Assembly (NCBI GenBank): GCA_963924555.1
Contig: OZ004594.1
Location: 1,302,001-1,366,000 of the forward strand
Length of the DNA stretch: 64,000 nt
DNA from: Crambe crambe
Lineage: Eukaryota > Porifera > Demospongiae > Poecilosclerida > Crambeidae
Direction: 5' to 3'
Shown: piece after piece, positions 14,101 through 26,000 of the stretch
Layout of the letters: each line of letters begins with the position of its first letter
Position numbering within the stretch: the stretch's first letter is position 1
The notes under the pieces: generated by a model
Seen by the model: only the letters and a program-made list of their open reading frames with translations
Databases searched by the model: none
Told to the model about the DNA's origin: nothing
Program-made: the position numbers and the translations under genes

Positions 14101-14868
14101 AAGACCGTGAAGTATCAATTGAAGAAGTTTGTAGCACCATTCGTGAGATTCTGGAGAAGTTGATCGTCAAATCTCTCAGGGATCTACACTATAATGAAGA
14201 GAGAGTCAAACCAATAATGTGCCTCAGATGTGAAGAGTGCAATGAATTCCATCACGTTAGAAGAACAAAAAAAATGACGTGCAAGAAAATGCGTAAAAAT
14301 ATTCATATTCCACCACAAGGAAGATATTGGTATGGAAAAGGTCAGTTGATACATTTTGATTAACACTTATTTTTCTACTATTATGTGATTGTATTTTTCG
14401 TCCATGCAGGTTCATCTGATGCTGATGGTGTCTGTAAAAGAAGTGTTAAAGTTGCCAAAGATGACAAAGAAAGAGCAGAACTAGGTAATGATTATATCAT
14501 GCTATAGATTGTGGCATGATATGCTCGCATTTGTATTTATGATCAGGTATCACTAGCTATGTATTTGTATACTATTTTCAGGCAAAGATGATCATCAAGA
14601 AGTATTCCATGAAGTGAAGTCACTGGCTGCCAAGTGGGAAAGGCTTGCTGGTAGACTGCATCTCAGTACTGACTGCATTGCAATCATTGGAGAAAATAAT
14701 CGTGGAAATGTGGTGAAATGTCTCTCTTTGGCATTGGAAGAATGGCTGGACTTGAATTACAACTATGTGCGATATGGGAAGCCAAGTTGGAAGATGCTTG
14801 CTGAATCAGTGCGAGGTCTTAATAATAGCCTCTATGAAAAAATTGTCGAGAAGTTTAACATTCACTAG
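8153..14868 (+). CDS. Ubiquitin-like array + Roc-like GTPase + COR + death domain protein, copy 2
   Basis: Three exons seen: 8153-14340, 14410-14484 and 14582-14868, giving about 2,182 residues; the start exon is unresolved. In order: 18 tandem ubiquitin-like domains; an Asp/Glu-rich linker (repeated DADEET words); a P-loop G-domain with GPPGSGKSS (Walker A), [10 protein letters not shown] (switch II with the Gln typical of Ras/G-alpha) and IVGTHIDEL in place of NKxD; a COR-like winged-helix region ([18 protein letters not shown], then [16 protein letters not shown]); a Cys-rich patch (CLRCEECNE); and a death domain. Roc-COR proteins are GTP switches, and death domains recruit partners by homotypic contact. 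Unlike copy 3, the array runs straight into the linker in one exon without an internal death domain. Lack of LRGG in every repeat predicts that the chain stays intact. Function not established. Confidence 0.85.
8160..12092 (+). repeat. 18-unit ubiquitin-like coding repeat array
   Basis: Units are about 213-234 bp, each encoding one ubiquitin fold. Consensus pieces: [66 protein letters not shown]. Units end in LRLQN, LVQN, LVRN or LRLLN and join directly to the next VIFVKT. No unit ends in Gly-Gly. The first unit is the most diverged ([14 protein letters not shown], ending YLLTSL). Units 4-5 and 6-7 form a near-identical 435-bp higher-order repeat. Confidence 0.95.
8816..9685 (+). repeat. 435-bp higher-order duplication inside the array
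   Basis: Two consecutive two-unit blocks (about 8816-9250 and 9251-9685) are almost identical. The second member of each pair has the same distinctive residues ([20 protein letters not shown]). This points to recent unequal crossing-over or conversion within the array. Confidence 0.8.
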
Positions 14869-14979
14869 AAAAACCACAATGCTTTGTCAGTTTCTATAAT
14901 TTTTTGTGGTAAAATTAACGGAGGGCGTGGTGATAAAAATTCGCGGGGAAAAAAAGAGCGCGCCGGGAAGTAGCTAGCC
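14869..14979 (+). promoter_or_regulatory. Short spacer, likely NSE2 promoter
   Basis: Between the death-domain stop and the NSE2 ATG there are about 100-115 bp in all three copies (1383-1479, 14869-14979, 31659-31772). All contain AACGGAGGGCGTGGTGATAA and GAGCGCGCCGGGAAGTAGCT, a GC-rich block in AT-rich surroundings. Strict conservation suggests a core promoter and 5' leader. No TATA box. Confidence 0.45.
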
Positions 14980-15902
14980 ATGGCCAGAAGCAACCACCTT
15001 AGACAGCCTTATGACCAACTGGACAAACTGAACTCTACAGTAGAAGGAATAATGAAGTGCGGTATCAGTATGGCTGAGGATATGCAGGTATATTAAATAG
15101 ATGACAGTTCACCATCATTGTCTAATTCCACCCCCTTGCTGCAATAGGAAGAAGAACAGAAGTACAGTAACCATGTTGATGAAATTGAGCAGTACTTGTT
15201 GGAGTTTGCCAAGCTTTCAGACGATGTCAACCTTAGAAAGGCAGCTATGGATAAAGTGCAACAGGTCAATTCAGATGTCCAGGAAGATGAAGTGAGTATT
15301 AAAGGGTCATATTTTACTATTAATTTATGTCCCCCCCTCCCCTTTCTTGAAGGAGCCTCCTGAACTTTCAAAGGTGTTTCTGGCCTGTTTGAGTGAGCTC
15401 CAGTTGTCACAAAAGACTTCATATGACCCCTCTTCCCACCCCATCATCAAAGACTTCATGGATCAGGTCCGAGGCACCAATATGAACTCTGACGACAAAG
15501 AAGAGACACGAGGTGATGTAGAGAGTGACTTGGTGGTGGGACAGGTGGACAAAAGCCTCAAATGTCCCTTGACAAAGGTGTTTTACGAGGATCCAGTCAC
15601 TAGCTCTTCTTGCAAGCATTCGTATGGAATGTGATTATGCACATCACATCACCAGAGAATACCTGGTATAGCTGAATGTGAACAGCTGCATGAGTTTGTT
15701 GTAATAGTGTTTTTGTTTGTTTGTTTGTTTGTTTGTTTGTTTGTTTTCCAGTCATAGACCAGTTGCCAAATGTCCGGTGTGTGGTACAGCTATCAACGAG
15801 AGTGACCTGGTCCCTGACAAGAAGTTGGAGAAGTTAGTCCGCAAGGCAAAGAAGCAGAAATCAAAAAATCCATCCCCTCCAAAGGGAGTAGTAAAACTGT
15901 AA
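14980..15902 (+). pseudogene. NSMCE2: NSE2/MMS21-like SUMO ligase, copy 2, SP-RING damaged
   Basis: Exons 1 and 2 (14980-15087, 15148-15291) and the last exon (15752-15902) match copies 1 and 3. Exon 3 (from 15353) breaks off after CKHSY: a deletion removed the codons for about 12 residues (SKSAIIAHIRQR), the normal GTAATG donor and the start of the intron. Read straight through, the protein stops at GM, with the TGA at 15632-15634. A cryptic donor, GTGATT, a few bases on would give CKHSYGIHRPVAKCPVCG in frame but with a SP-RING 12 residues short. Either way ligase activity is unlikely. It also has a small in-frame loss in the acidic stretch compared with copy 1. Confidence 0.75.
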
Positions 15903-15969
15903 TCTATAGGGGAAAAAAGAGCCTCATCACTTCGATCTATTCCTGATTCTGACATTTTGAGAGTATTAC

Positions 15970-16335
15970 AAACTGCTAACTATCCAAGAAGATGAAGTGA
16001 GTAAGAGTCAAACTGATAGGCTAGTAATTCGTATCCCAACCCCTTACCCCACCCCCCTTTTTTTGGTTTTCTTGAACTTCCAAAGGTGTTTCTGGCCAGT
16101 TTGAGTGAGCTCCAGTTGCTTCGTATGATCCCTCCTCCCACCGGACTACATGGATCAGGTCTGAGGCACCAATGTGGATTCTGATGATGAAGAAGAAGAG
16201 ACACAAGATGGTGATGTAGAGAGTGACTTGGTGGTGGGACAGGTGGACAAAAGCCTCAAGTGTCCCTTGACAAAGATTTTTTACGAGGATCACTATGATC
16301 CATCTTCTGATTGTCTCCGACCCAGACGATGATGC
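15970..16335 (+). pseudogene. Decayed duplicate of NSE2 exon 3 (copy 2)
   Basis: Equivalent of 2627-2960. It retains CCAAGAAGATGAAGTGAGTA, CTTCCAAAGGTGTTTCTGG, a GATGATGAAGAAGAAGAGAC acidic run, GACTTGGTGGTGGGACAGGT and TCAAGTGTCCCTTGACAAAG, but has frameshifts and no SP-RING end. Confidence 0.7.
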
Positions 16336-17163
16336 AGGTACTATAAATGGCAATTGATTGATGTTGATTGGGCATGGCACAATATTATTGATCATTCCCA
16401 AGCATGTAGGGTGTGCATACCAAATGCTCATGATAAAATGGTGTACTATCAAGTGAGTGTGATATGTATTGTGTGTAGGATTAATTGGAAAATTGCAGTG
16501 GCTCTTCCACAGGAAATGGAAATACCCTCCAGACTTGTTTGTTTTGTGTTAGTTCCCAGAAACTATTTCCTCTCTTATTTAACGAAATAGAATGACAGAT
16601 GTGAATGTCGTGATGAGTTCCCATCTCTAGCCCCTTTATAGATGGTGTCAGCTTTCTCATCAGTGAATGGTGGGGTAATTAAGTGTGTTTCCACTTGGTC
16701 CCATGGCCCTTCTTTTCCTCCTCTTGTATTAATAGCACTTGTGGTATTTCTGGGAATACACAACTCTCCACACCTTGCTCCCAAGTACCTTATAACAAGA
16801 TTAACTAGATAGCTGAGAGGAAACTTAGAAGACAGCACCATCAGTCCCTGAGCAACACACAATAATGACCAGTACATATCTTTACTACTGCTCTGTGCCT
16901 AGATCTCTTGAAATGAAACTATGAACAGTCCTTTCTGTTTTCATAATATTTATATCCTCCCAACAAAGAACTGAATTGTTAGTGTTTCTTTTATCAGTTC
17001 CCCTCAATCTGGGCTGTGGCCACTGTTTCCATGGTAATACCATCCTATTATACTTCCACTTTGAAGAGTAGCCAACAACCTGAAAACAATACAATCCATG
17101 TCTTAGGAAATTCCTTTGATGTGGTTAGTAGATGCTTTGATCTTGTATGTGTGTGTGTGCTGA

Positions 17164-18514
<1,351 letters not shown>

Positions 18515-19043
18515 TGTAGTTGACAATAATAGCTAGTAGCTGGAAATCCATCATTTTTTCTGTTTTTTATTTGTATAATAATTATGCACTATTATTATGT
18601 GTATCAAAAAATATCACAGTTTTATTTTCTTTGTCCATTGTACATTGTTTTTTTGTTTGTTTGTTTTTTCCATTTCTGTTGCTGTGTAAGACTTGTATGA
18701 TTTAGATGGTGTTATATACATGTTACTTTATCACCTTGTTTATGTCCATCATTATGTACATATAGATCTCTTTTCGATTTTTGCTTCTAAGATATTTATT
18801 CTTTCAGTAATGCGCATGCGTGTATGCATATGTTTGGGTGCGGCAATAATAGTATTTATGGGTGTGGCTTGTCGATCATGGATGGTGCTCAAAGGTGAGT
18901 TCGTAGCTCGGCCTGTGAGATGTTCTAATCAGATACGCTAGTAGTTAGCCTGTCTCGTGGGTTTTAGGGGGTCTAGCATGCAATAGGTCAGGAAAGTTGA
19001 TTATCAGTGTGAGGGAGGGAGGGAGGTCATCATTCAATTGAGT
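18515..19043 (+). other. Intergenic, GRB2 3' region of copy 2
   Basis: Equivalent to 5276-5880. From about 18812 it is the first half of a local direct duplication, repeated from about 20366. No gene seen. Confidence 0.6.
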
Positions 19044-20157
19044 CATAGATATAAGCTATAAGATGTTTACGGGATTGGAAACGGATCACGTGCTCTCGTT
19101 AGCAACTAACAACCGAGGCGCGTTGACAGCTGAATGACATAGCACTTTTGTCAAAGTTGCTGTTCTGACAAGATCCGTGAGGTAAGACTTATGCCAATGA
19201 TACTATAATACACTAGGGCATAGATTTACTGTATGAAATAAATTTCAGCTCAGATTTTCAAGTTTATTCCTACAAATACTACTGTAGTGGTTAATGGGAC
19301 TGTAATCCCTCTCACGCTTGATGGAATCAATTGCTGTTGCCCATTTTCTGATCAAAAGGCATGTAAACTTTAGCTACATGGAATAGTAATGTTGGTTTTT
19401 GTATTAGCTGACATATATTGTCTCTAGCATTTGCAAGTGGTGTTAAAACTGTAATCCCTCTCCCAAGAAATAGATTAACAATATTGAAACTGTATTAGTT
19501 ATTTCAGGGAAAGGATAGAACAGTAAATGGAATTGGTGCATTCGTTTTCTATACAATAGTCATCCTATGGAGATGGCAAGCTTACTATATTTCCCCCCTA
19601 ATATCCATAGGGTCCACAGGACAGCTGACTGAGCCGAATTCTTGAGGTGGATGGTGTCAAAACCCAACAGCCAAAAGCTGGAAGTATTGCAATAATGTTG
19701 ATGAGGGAGAACTGAGCAGAAACTGGCGGATAACTTTGGGGCAAAATTATCTAGCTATAATAATAATGAATTTATGTCTAACTTTAATACCAAAAGTCAT
19801 TCTGGCCTTTCTTTCAAATCAATCACATAAAATTAATGTATAATGAGCAATGATAGGTACTCATAGTTATAATTACAAGGAAAAAAGTTATGAATAATTA
19901 ATAACTTCCTTCCTCAGACTCTCCAACTTCAACTCTCTGACTCTTCACTTCTTCAATACCTTCCCCTTAGCTTACTTGTACTATTCTGTGAGCTGTAGGG
20001 GCAGAATATCACTTTAACTGCCTTGAAAGGAGTGAATATTGATCTCTTTTCACAACGATTAATATAATTAATGCTGCATGCGCGTGCGCATCTGTCAACG
20101 CGCCACGGTTGTGCAGTTCATTGGGCGTTTCCAATCCCGTAAAACCTCATATCTATG
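19044..20157. mobile_element. Non-autonomous DNA transposon (~1.1 kb) with inverted termini and target duplication
   Basis: The element begins CATAGATAT and ends ATATCTATG. The inverted match resumes inside at TTTACGGGATTGGAAACG on the left (near 19066) and CGTTTCCAATCCCGTAAA on the right (near 20126), and again at GGCGCGTTGACAG / CTGTCAACGCGCC. It is flanked by ATTGAGT(C) on both sides, a 7-8 bp target duplication. An uninterrupted ATTGAGTCGAG site sits in the neighbouring duplicate at about 20548-20558, and copy 1 also lacks the insert. There is no transposase frame. An 8-bp target duplication would fit a hAT-like element, but the class is uncertain. Confidence 0.85.
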
Positions 20158-20627
20158 ATTGAGTCGAGTAAGTTTTGTGGGTGTGGCTTCAAAGATTGCC
20201 TCATTGAATGGGGGTATTGATGAGCTCTTCTCTCCCTAGTCTCGCGCGGGCCAGACTCTCACACGCAGAGAGAGTCTGGTCAAACTCCTATACAGAGGTT
20301 TTCAGGTTGGTTGACACAAAATTTGCCAACAGTGCAGAATTAAATTCGTGCTTGCAAAATTTAATTGGATCTTGCGCATGCGTGTATGCATATGTTTGGG
20401 TGTGGCAATAATAGTATTTATGGGTGTGGCTTGTCGTAATCAGATACGCTAGTAGTTAGCCTGTCTCGTGGGTTTTAGGGGGTCTAGCATGCAATAGGTC
20501 AGGAAAGTTGATTATCAGTGTGAGGGAGGGAGGGAGGTCATCATTCAATTGAGTCGAGCAAGTTTTGTGGGTGTGGCTTCAAAGATTGCCTCATTGAATG
20601 GGGGTATTGATGAGCTCTTCTCTCCCT
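20158..20627 (+). repeat. Local direct duplication next to the transposon
   Basis: The block 18812-19043 plus 20158-20365 (interrupted by the transposon) is repeated from 20366 on. Shared words include GCATGCGTGTATGCATATGT, GGGTTTTAGGGGGTCTAGCA and TTGATGAGCTCTTCTCTCCC. The first part includes a partial left end of the foldback element (from about 20238). The repeat period without the transposon is about 390-440 bp. Confidence 0.75.
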
Positions 20628-21237
20628 AGTCTTGCACGGGCCAGACTCTCACACGCAGAGAGAGTCTGGTCAAACTCCTATACAGAGGTTTTCAGGTTGG
20701 TTGACACAAAATTTGCCAACAGTGCAGAATTAAATTCGTGCTCGCAAAATTTAAGACCATTGACAGTATATTTTGCTCGCTTGAATTTATCTTGCACATG
20801 CGCAAATTCTACTGGTCAACCAACCTGAAAACCTCTGTACTGACTTTGTTCTAGAAATCCATGAAAATCGTGGATAGCATGCGCAGAACATGTAGGTACG
20901 TCATCAAATTTGAGTGCATGCGTAGTCTTTACTTGGCGAGCAGGTAATTGCTGCCTCTTTATCTAGCTGCATGCAATCGATAGCGATTGTCCCTTCATGA
21001 AGGAGCTTACTGCTTCTATTTGTATGACTTTTAGAATCGAATAGCCAAGCCTACGTCCACCTTCTTGAATAGCTTCAAGAAATCTTGAGCCATCCTTTTG
21101 CTTGCACTATTTCGACGTATTGTGACGCAATTTTCTATGCGCGGCGCACACTGCTGCTTACTCAGCAGAACAAAGTCAGTATAGGAGTTTGACCAGACTC
21201 TCTCTTCTGTGTGTGAGAGTCTGGCCCGCGCGAGACT
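20628..21237. mobile_element. Foldback/MITE element, copy 2
   Basis: Same element as 5908-6521. Left end AGTCTTGCACGGGCCAGACT, right end CTGGCCCGCGCGAGACT, with the internal CAGAGGTTTTCAGGTTGG pair. The termini have drifted by a few bases from copy 1. Confidence 0.8.
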
Positions 21238-21407
21238 ATTCTCTCCCCTTTAGTAATCCCTTGTAGTATAGTCTAGCAGAGCCAACCCTTTACCTTCCTT
21301 TTATTGGTGGGCGGGGGAAGGGAAAGAGCCTGGTGTCATTTTACAGCATTTTGTGCATGGTGCATGTTATAGTTATACCAGTTGCACGCCCAATCAGATT
21401 GCAGTAT

Positions 21408-22077
21408 AGCCTTGTACCCAGGCCCCGTTTTTTTTTTGTGGGGCAGTGGAAAAGTGAGAGGGCCTGGTATCAATTATTGTACCTAGGCTCTAAAATTATG
21501 CAGAGGCGGGAAATAGAGCACTGTTTGTGCATGCGCCAAAAATTTCAAAAAAAATTCCTGCCATTACACTTTATGATGGTGTGTGATGTCACAGCATGTA
21601 ACTACGTGTATGAGCATGCGCTATAAGATACCAAGAAAGCCATTGCAATGAAATTCTCTGGAGAAGAGAAGACAAGACTGGCACTTTTAAAATTATTCAT
21701 AGTGGCAAGAATTTCTTTATCCATAAACTGCTCTCCCTTAAATCCAGAGGAGATGATCACAGCCTTAACTCTCCACTATTCCCCAATGAACAAACGAATG
21801 GAGAGAATTACTTGCTGCCGCTCCTTGTTCAGTACTAGGTGGGATTGTCCCAGCTGAAATAGGGTGAAAACAAACACACCGTCCGCAATGAAGAACTGGT
21901 GAACTAGAACTGGTCTGCTGCAGTGCTGATTCAGCAGTATTGCATCATGCGTCACGGAAGATTACTAAGAGATTACAATTTCCCCCAATCAGGAGGAAAA
22001 ATTGGCGCATGCACAAACAGTGGGTACCAGGCTCTTTTGTCTGCCTCCGCAAAATTTTAGAGCCTGGGAACGAGGCT
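21408..22077. mobile_element. MITE with imperfect inverted termini, copy 2
   Basis: Equivalent of 6692-7348: left AGCCTTGTACCCAGGCCCC, right GAGCCTGGGAACGAGGCT. No coding frame. Confidence 0.65.
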
Positions 22078-23049
22078 ATTATTGCATGTGCATGCACTTA
22101 AGTAAAGCACAACAACGTATGTAGCACGTGCACGTTCTATCAGCTTAGCTTTAGCTAGCTCCAGACCTGATCCACATCAGCAAAATAAACTGAGACAGTA
22201 CTATTCCTCTCAAGTCAAGCTTATGGTTGAAAACAAGTAGCAATGACTCTTCTCGTCTAACCAGTTGGTAGCAGCACTTTTTTCATTAACAGCTTGCAAA
22301 GAACGCTTCTCAGAGTGAGGTGAGTTTAATCTAGCTCAGAAAGAGCAAAAGCGACAGAATAGTCTCTATCTAGAGCTGCTGACTCAGATCTCAAGATGTA
22401 ATGTTTATTACAATATGTGTAACGTATGTGCACATGGGAGCATGTGTATGCAATTAATGCAGGCCCTCTCACTTCTCCACCACCCTGTGAAAAAAGCAGG
22501 GCCTGGTACGAGGCTAGTTGCAGTATTGCATTCTTTGCACAGTAAAAAGTGGTTCAGCAAGAATTCTCTAGAATGGCTGAGTGTGAGATAAGCATTCAGG
22601 GAGCTTGATTTGCCACAAGTCAGACACAAGTCACCATCTTAACTACAATACACTAAGGAGCACAAGTTCACAAAATTACTTTATACACTGTATTTCATCA
22701 CCAGCCTTAAGTGCGCATTGCACTGTATTTCATCACCTGCCTTAAGTGCGCCATGCACTGTATTCCATCACCTGCCTTAAGTGCGCCATGCACATTTTTG
22801 TAATGTTTAATGGCAGTATACTTTTGCACGAGTCAGTGATGCTATAACGACACCAATAGTGTTACTTGTTCACCTGAGGACGAGGGGGCAACATGAATGG
22901 TCCCATGGCCTCCAAGTCCTATTTTAGCATTATACATGTATGTACATATGACCCTGGGATTAAATAGTCTGGTGTAGTCTACCCTTATTGGTAGGCAAGG
23001 GAAAGGAAAAGGTCTGAGTTTTAACTATTGCTGTCTATAATAATTACAG
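22078..23049 (+). other. Upstream region of the copy-3 ubiquitin-array gene
   Basis: Matches 7349-8152 with a ~100-bp insertion near 22087-22185. At about 22686-22795 a ~36-bp unit (CACTGTATTTCATCACC, CCTTAAGTGCGC) occurs three times in tandem, against once in copy 2. It ends with the acceptor AATTACAG at 23042-23049. The gene's first exon is not identified. Confidence 0.6.
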
Positions 23050-26000
23050 TTATAATATCTTTGTGGAAACTCCTACAAATCCAACCTCCATCACCCTTGA
23101 GGTTGAGGCTTCTGATACAATCAAGACCATCAAGTCTAAGCTTCAAGATGAAGAAGGTATTCCTTCTAATGAACAAAGACTCTTCTTTAATGGGAAGCAA
23201 CTTGAAGATGGTCGTACATTACCAGAATATAGCATTCAGAAGGAGTCCACACTTTATTTGCAGACTAGTTTGATAATAGTGAAGACGCTTACTGGTAAAA
23301 CCATCATCCTTAAGGTTGAGACTTCTGATACTATTGAGAGTGTTAAGTCAAAGATCCAGGACAAGGAAGGTATTCCTCCTGACCAACAGAGACTCATCTT
23401 TGATGGGAGGCAACTTAAAGATGACCTTACATTATCAGACTATAACATTCAGGTGGAGTCCACCATTCATCTTGTATTGCGTCTGCAAAATATAATATTT
23501 ATGAAGACGCTTACTGGCAAAACCATCACCCTTGAATTTGAAGCTTCTGATACAATTGAGAGTGTTAAGTCAAAGACCCAGGATAAGGAAGGTATTCCTC
23601 TTAACCAACAGAGACTCATCTTTGCTGGGAAGCAACTTGAAAATAGCCGTACATTATCAGACTATAACATTCAGCAGGAGTCCACCCTTCTTCTTGTGCA
23701 AAATGTAATATTTGTGAAGACGCTTACTGGCAAAATCATCACCCTTGAGTTTGAAGCTTCTGATACAACAATTGAGAGTGTTAAATCAAAGATCCAGGAC
23801 ACGGAAGGTATTCCTCCTGACCAACAGAGACTCATCTTTGCTGGGAAGCAACTTAAAGATGGCCATACATTATCAGACTATAACATTCAGCAGGAGTCCA
23901 CCCTTCATCTTGTATTGCGTCTGCGAAATCGAAATAATGTAATATTTGTGAAGGCGCTTACTGGCAAAACCATCACCCTTGAGTTTGAAGCTTCTGGTAC
24001 AATTGAGAGTGTTAAGTCAAAGATCCAGGACAAGGAAGGTATTCCTCCTGACCAACAGAGACTCTTCTTTGGTGGAAGGCAACTTGAAGATGGCCATACA
24101 TTATTAGACTATAACATTCAGAAGGAGTCCACCATTCATCTTGTATTGCGTGTGCAAAATGTAATATTTGTGAAGACGCTTACTGGCAAAACCATCACCC
24201 TTGAGTTTAAAGCTTCTGATACAATTGAGAGTATTAAGTCAAAGATCCAGGACAAGGAAAGTATTCCTCTTAACCAACAGAGACTCATCTTTGCTGGGAA
24301 GCAACTTGAAGAAGGCCATACATTATTAGACTATAACATTCAGAAGGAGTCCACCCTTCATCTTGCATTGTGTCTGCAAATATTTGTGACGATGCTTACT
24401 GCCAAAACCATCACCCTTGAGGTTGAAGCTTCTGATACAATTGAGAGGATTAAGTCAAAGATTCAGGACAAGGAAGGTATTCCTCCCGACCAACAGAGAC
24501 TCTTCTTTGGTGGGAGGCAACTTGAAGATGGCCATACATTATCAGACTATAACATTCAGCACGAGTTCACCCTTCATCTTGTATTGGGTCTGCGAAATCG
24601 AAATGTAATATTTGTGAAGGCACTTACTGGCAAAATCATCATTGAGTTTGAAGCTTCTGGTACTATTGAGAGTGTTAAGTCAAAGATCCAGGACAAGGAA
24701 GGTATTCCTCCTAACAAACAAATACTCATCTTTGATGGGAAGCAACTTGAAGATGGTCATACATTATCAGATTATGACATTCAGAAGGAGTCCACCCTTC
24801 ATCTTGTGCAAAATGTAATATTTGTGAAGGCGCTTACTGGCAAAATCATCACCCTTGAGTTTGAAGCTTCTGATACAATTGAGAGAATTAAGTCAAAGAT
24901 TCAGGATAAGGAAGGAATTCCTCCTGACCCACAGAGACTCATCTTTGCTGGGAAGCAACTTGAAGATGGCCGTATATTATCGGACTATAACATTCAGGGG
25001 GGGTCCACCCTTTATCTTGTATTGGGTCTGCAAAATGTAATATTTGTGAAGATGCTTACTGGCAAAATCATCACCCTTGAGTTTGAAGCTTCTGATACAA
25101 CAATTGGGAGTGTTAAGTCAAAGATCCAGGACACGGAAGGTATTCCTCCTGACCAACAGAGACTCATCTTTGCTGGGAAGCAACTTAAAGATGGCCATAC
25201 ATTATCAGACTATAACATTCAGCAGGAGTCCACCCTTCATCTTGTATTGCGTCTGCGAAATCGAAATGTAATATTTGTGAAGGCGCTTACTGGCAAAATC
25301 ATCACCCTTGAGTTTGAAGCTTTTGATACAATTGAGAGGATTAAGTCAAAGATTCAGGATAAGGAAGGAATTCCTCCTGACCTACAGAGACTCATCTTTG
25401 CTGGGAAGCAACTTGAAGATGGCCGTATATTATCGGACTATAACATTCAGAAGGAGTCCACCCTTCATCTTGTATTGCATCTGCAAAATGTAATATTTGT
25501 GAAGGCGCTTACTGGCAAAATCATTACGCTTGAGTTTGAAGCTTTTGATACAATTGAGAGTGTTAAGTCAAAGATCCAGGATAAGGAAGGTATTCCTCCT
25601 GACCAACAGAGACTCTTCTTTGCTGGAAAGCAACTTGAAGATGGCTGTACATTATCAGACTATGACATTCAGAAGGAGTCCACCCTTCATCTTGTATTGC
25701 ATCTGCAAAATGTAATATTTGTGAAGACGCTTACTGACAAAACCATCACCCTTGAGTTTGAAGCTTTTGATACAATTGAGAGTGTTAAGTCAAAGATCCA
25801 GGATAAGGAAGGTATTCCTCCTGACCAACAGAGACTCTTCTTTGCTGGAAAGCAACTTGAAGATGGCTGTACATTATCAGACTATGACATTCAGAAAGAG
25901 TCCACCCTTCATCTTGTGCAAAATGTAATATTTGTGAAGGCGCTTACTGGCAAAATCATTACCCTTGAGTTTGAAGCTTTTGATACAATTGAGAGTGTTA

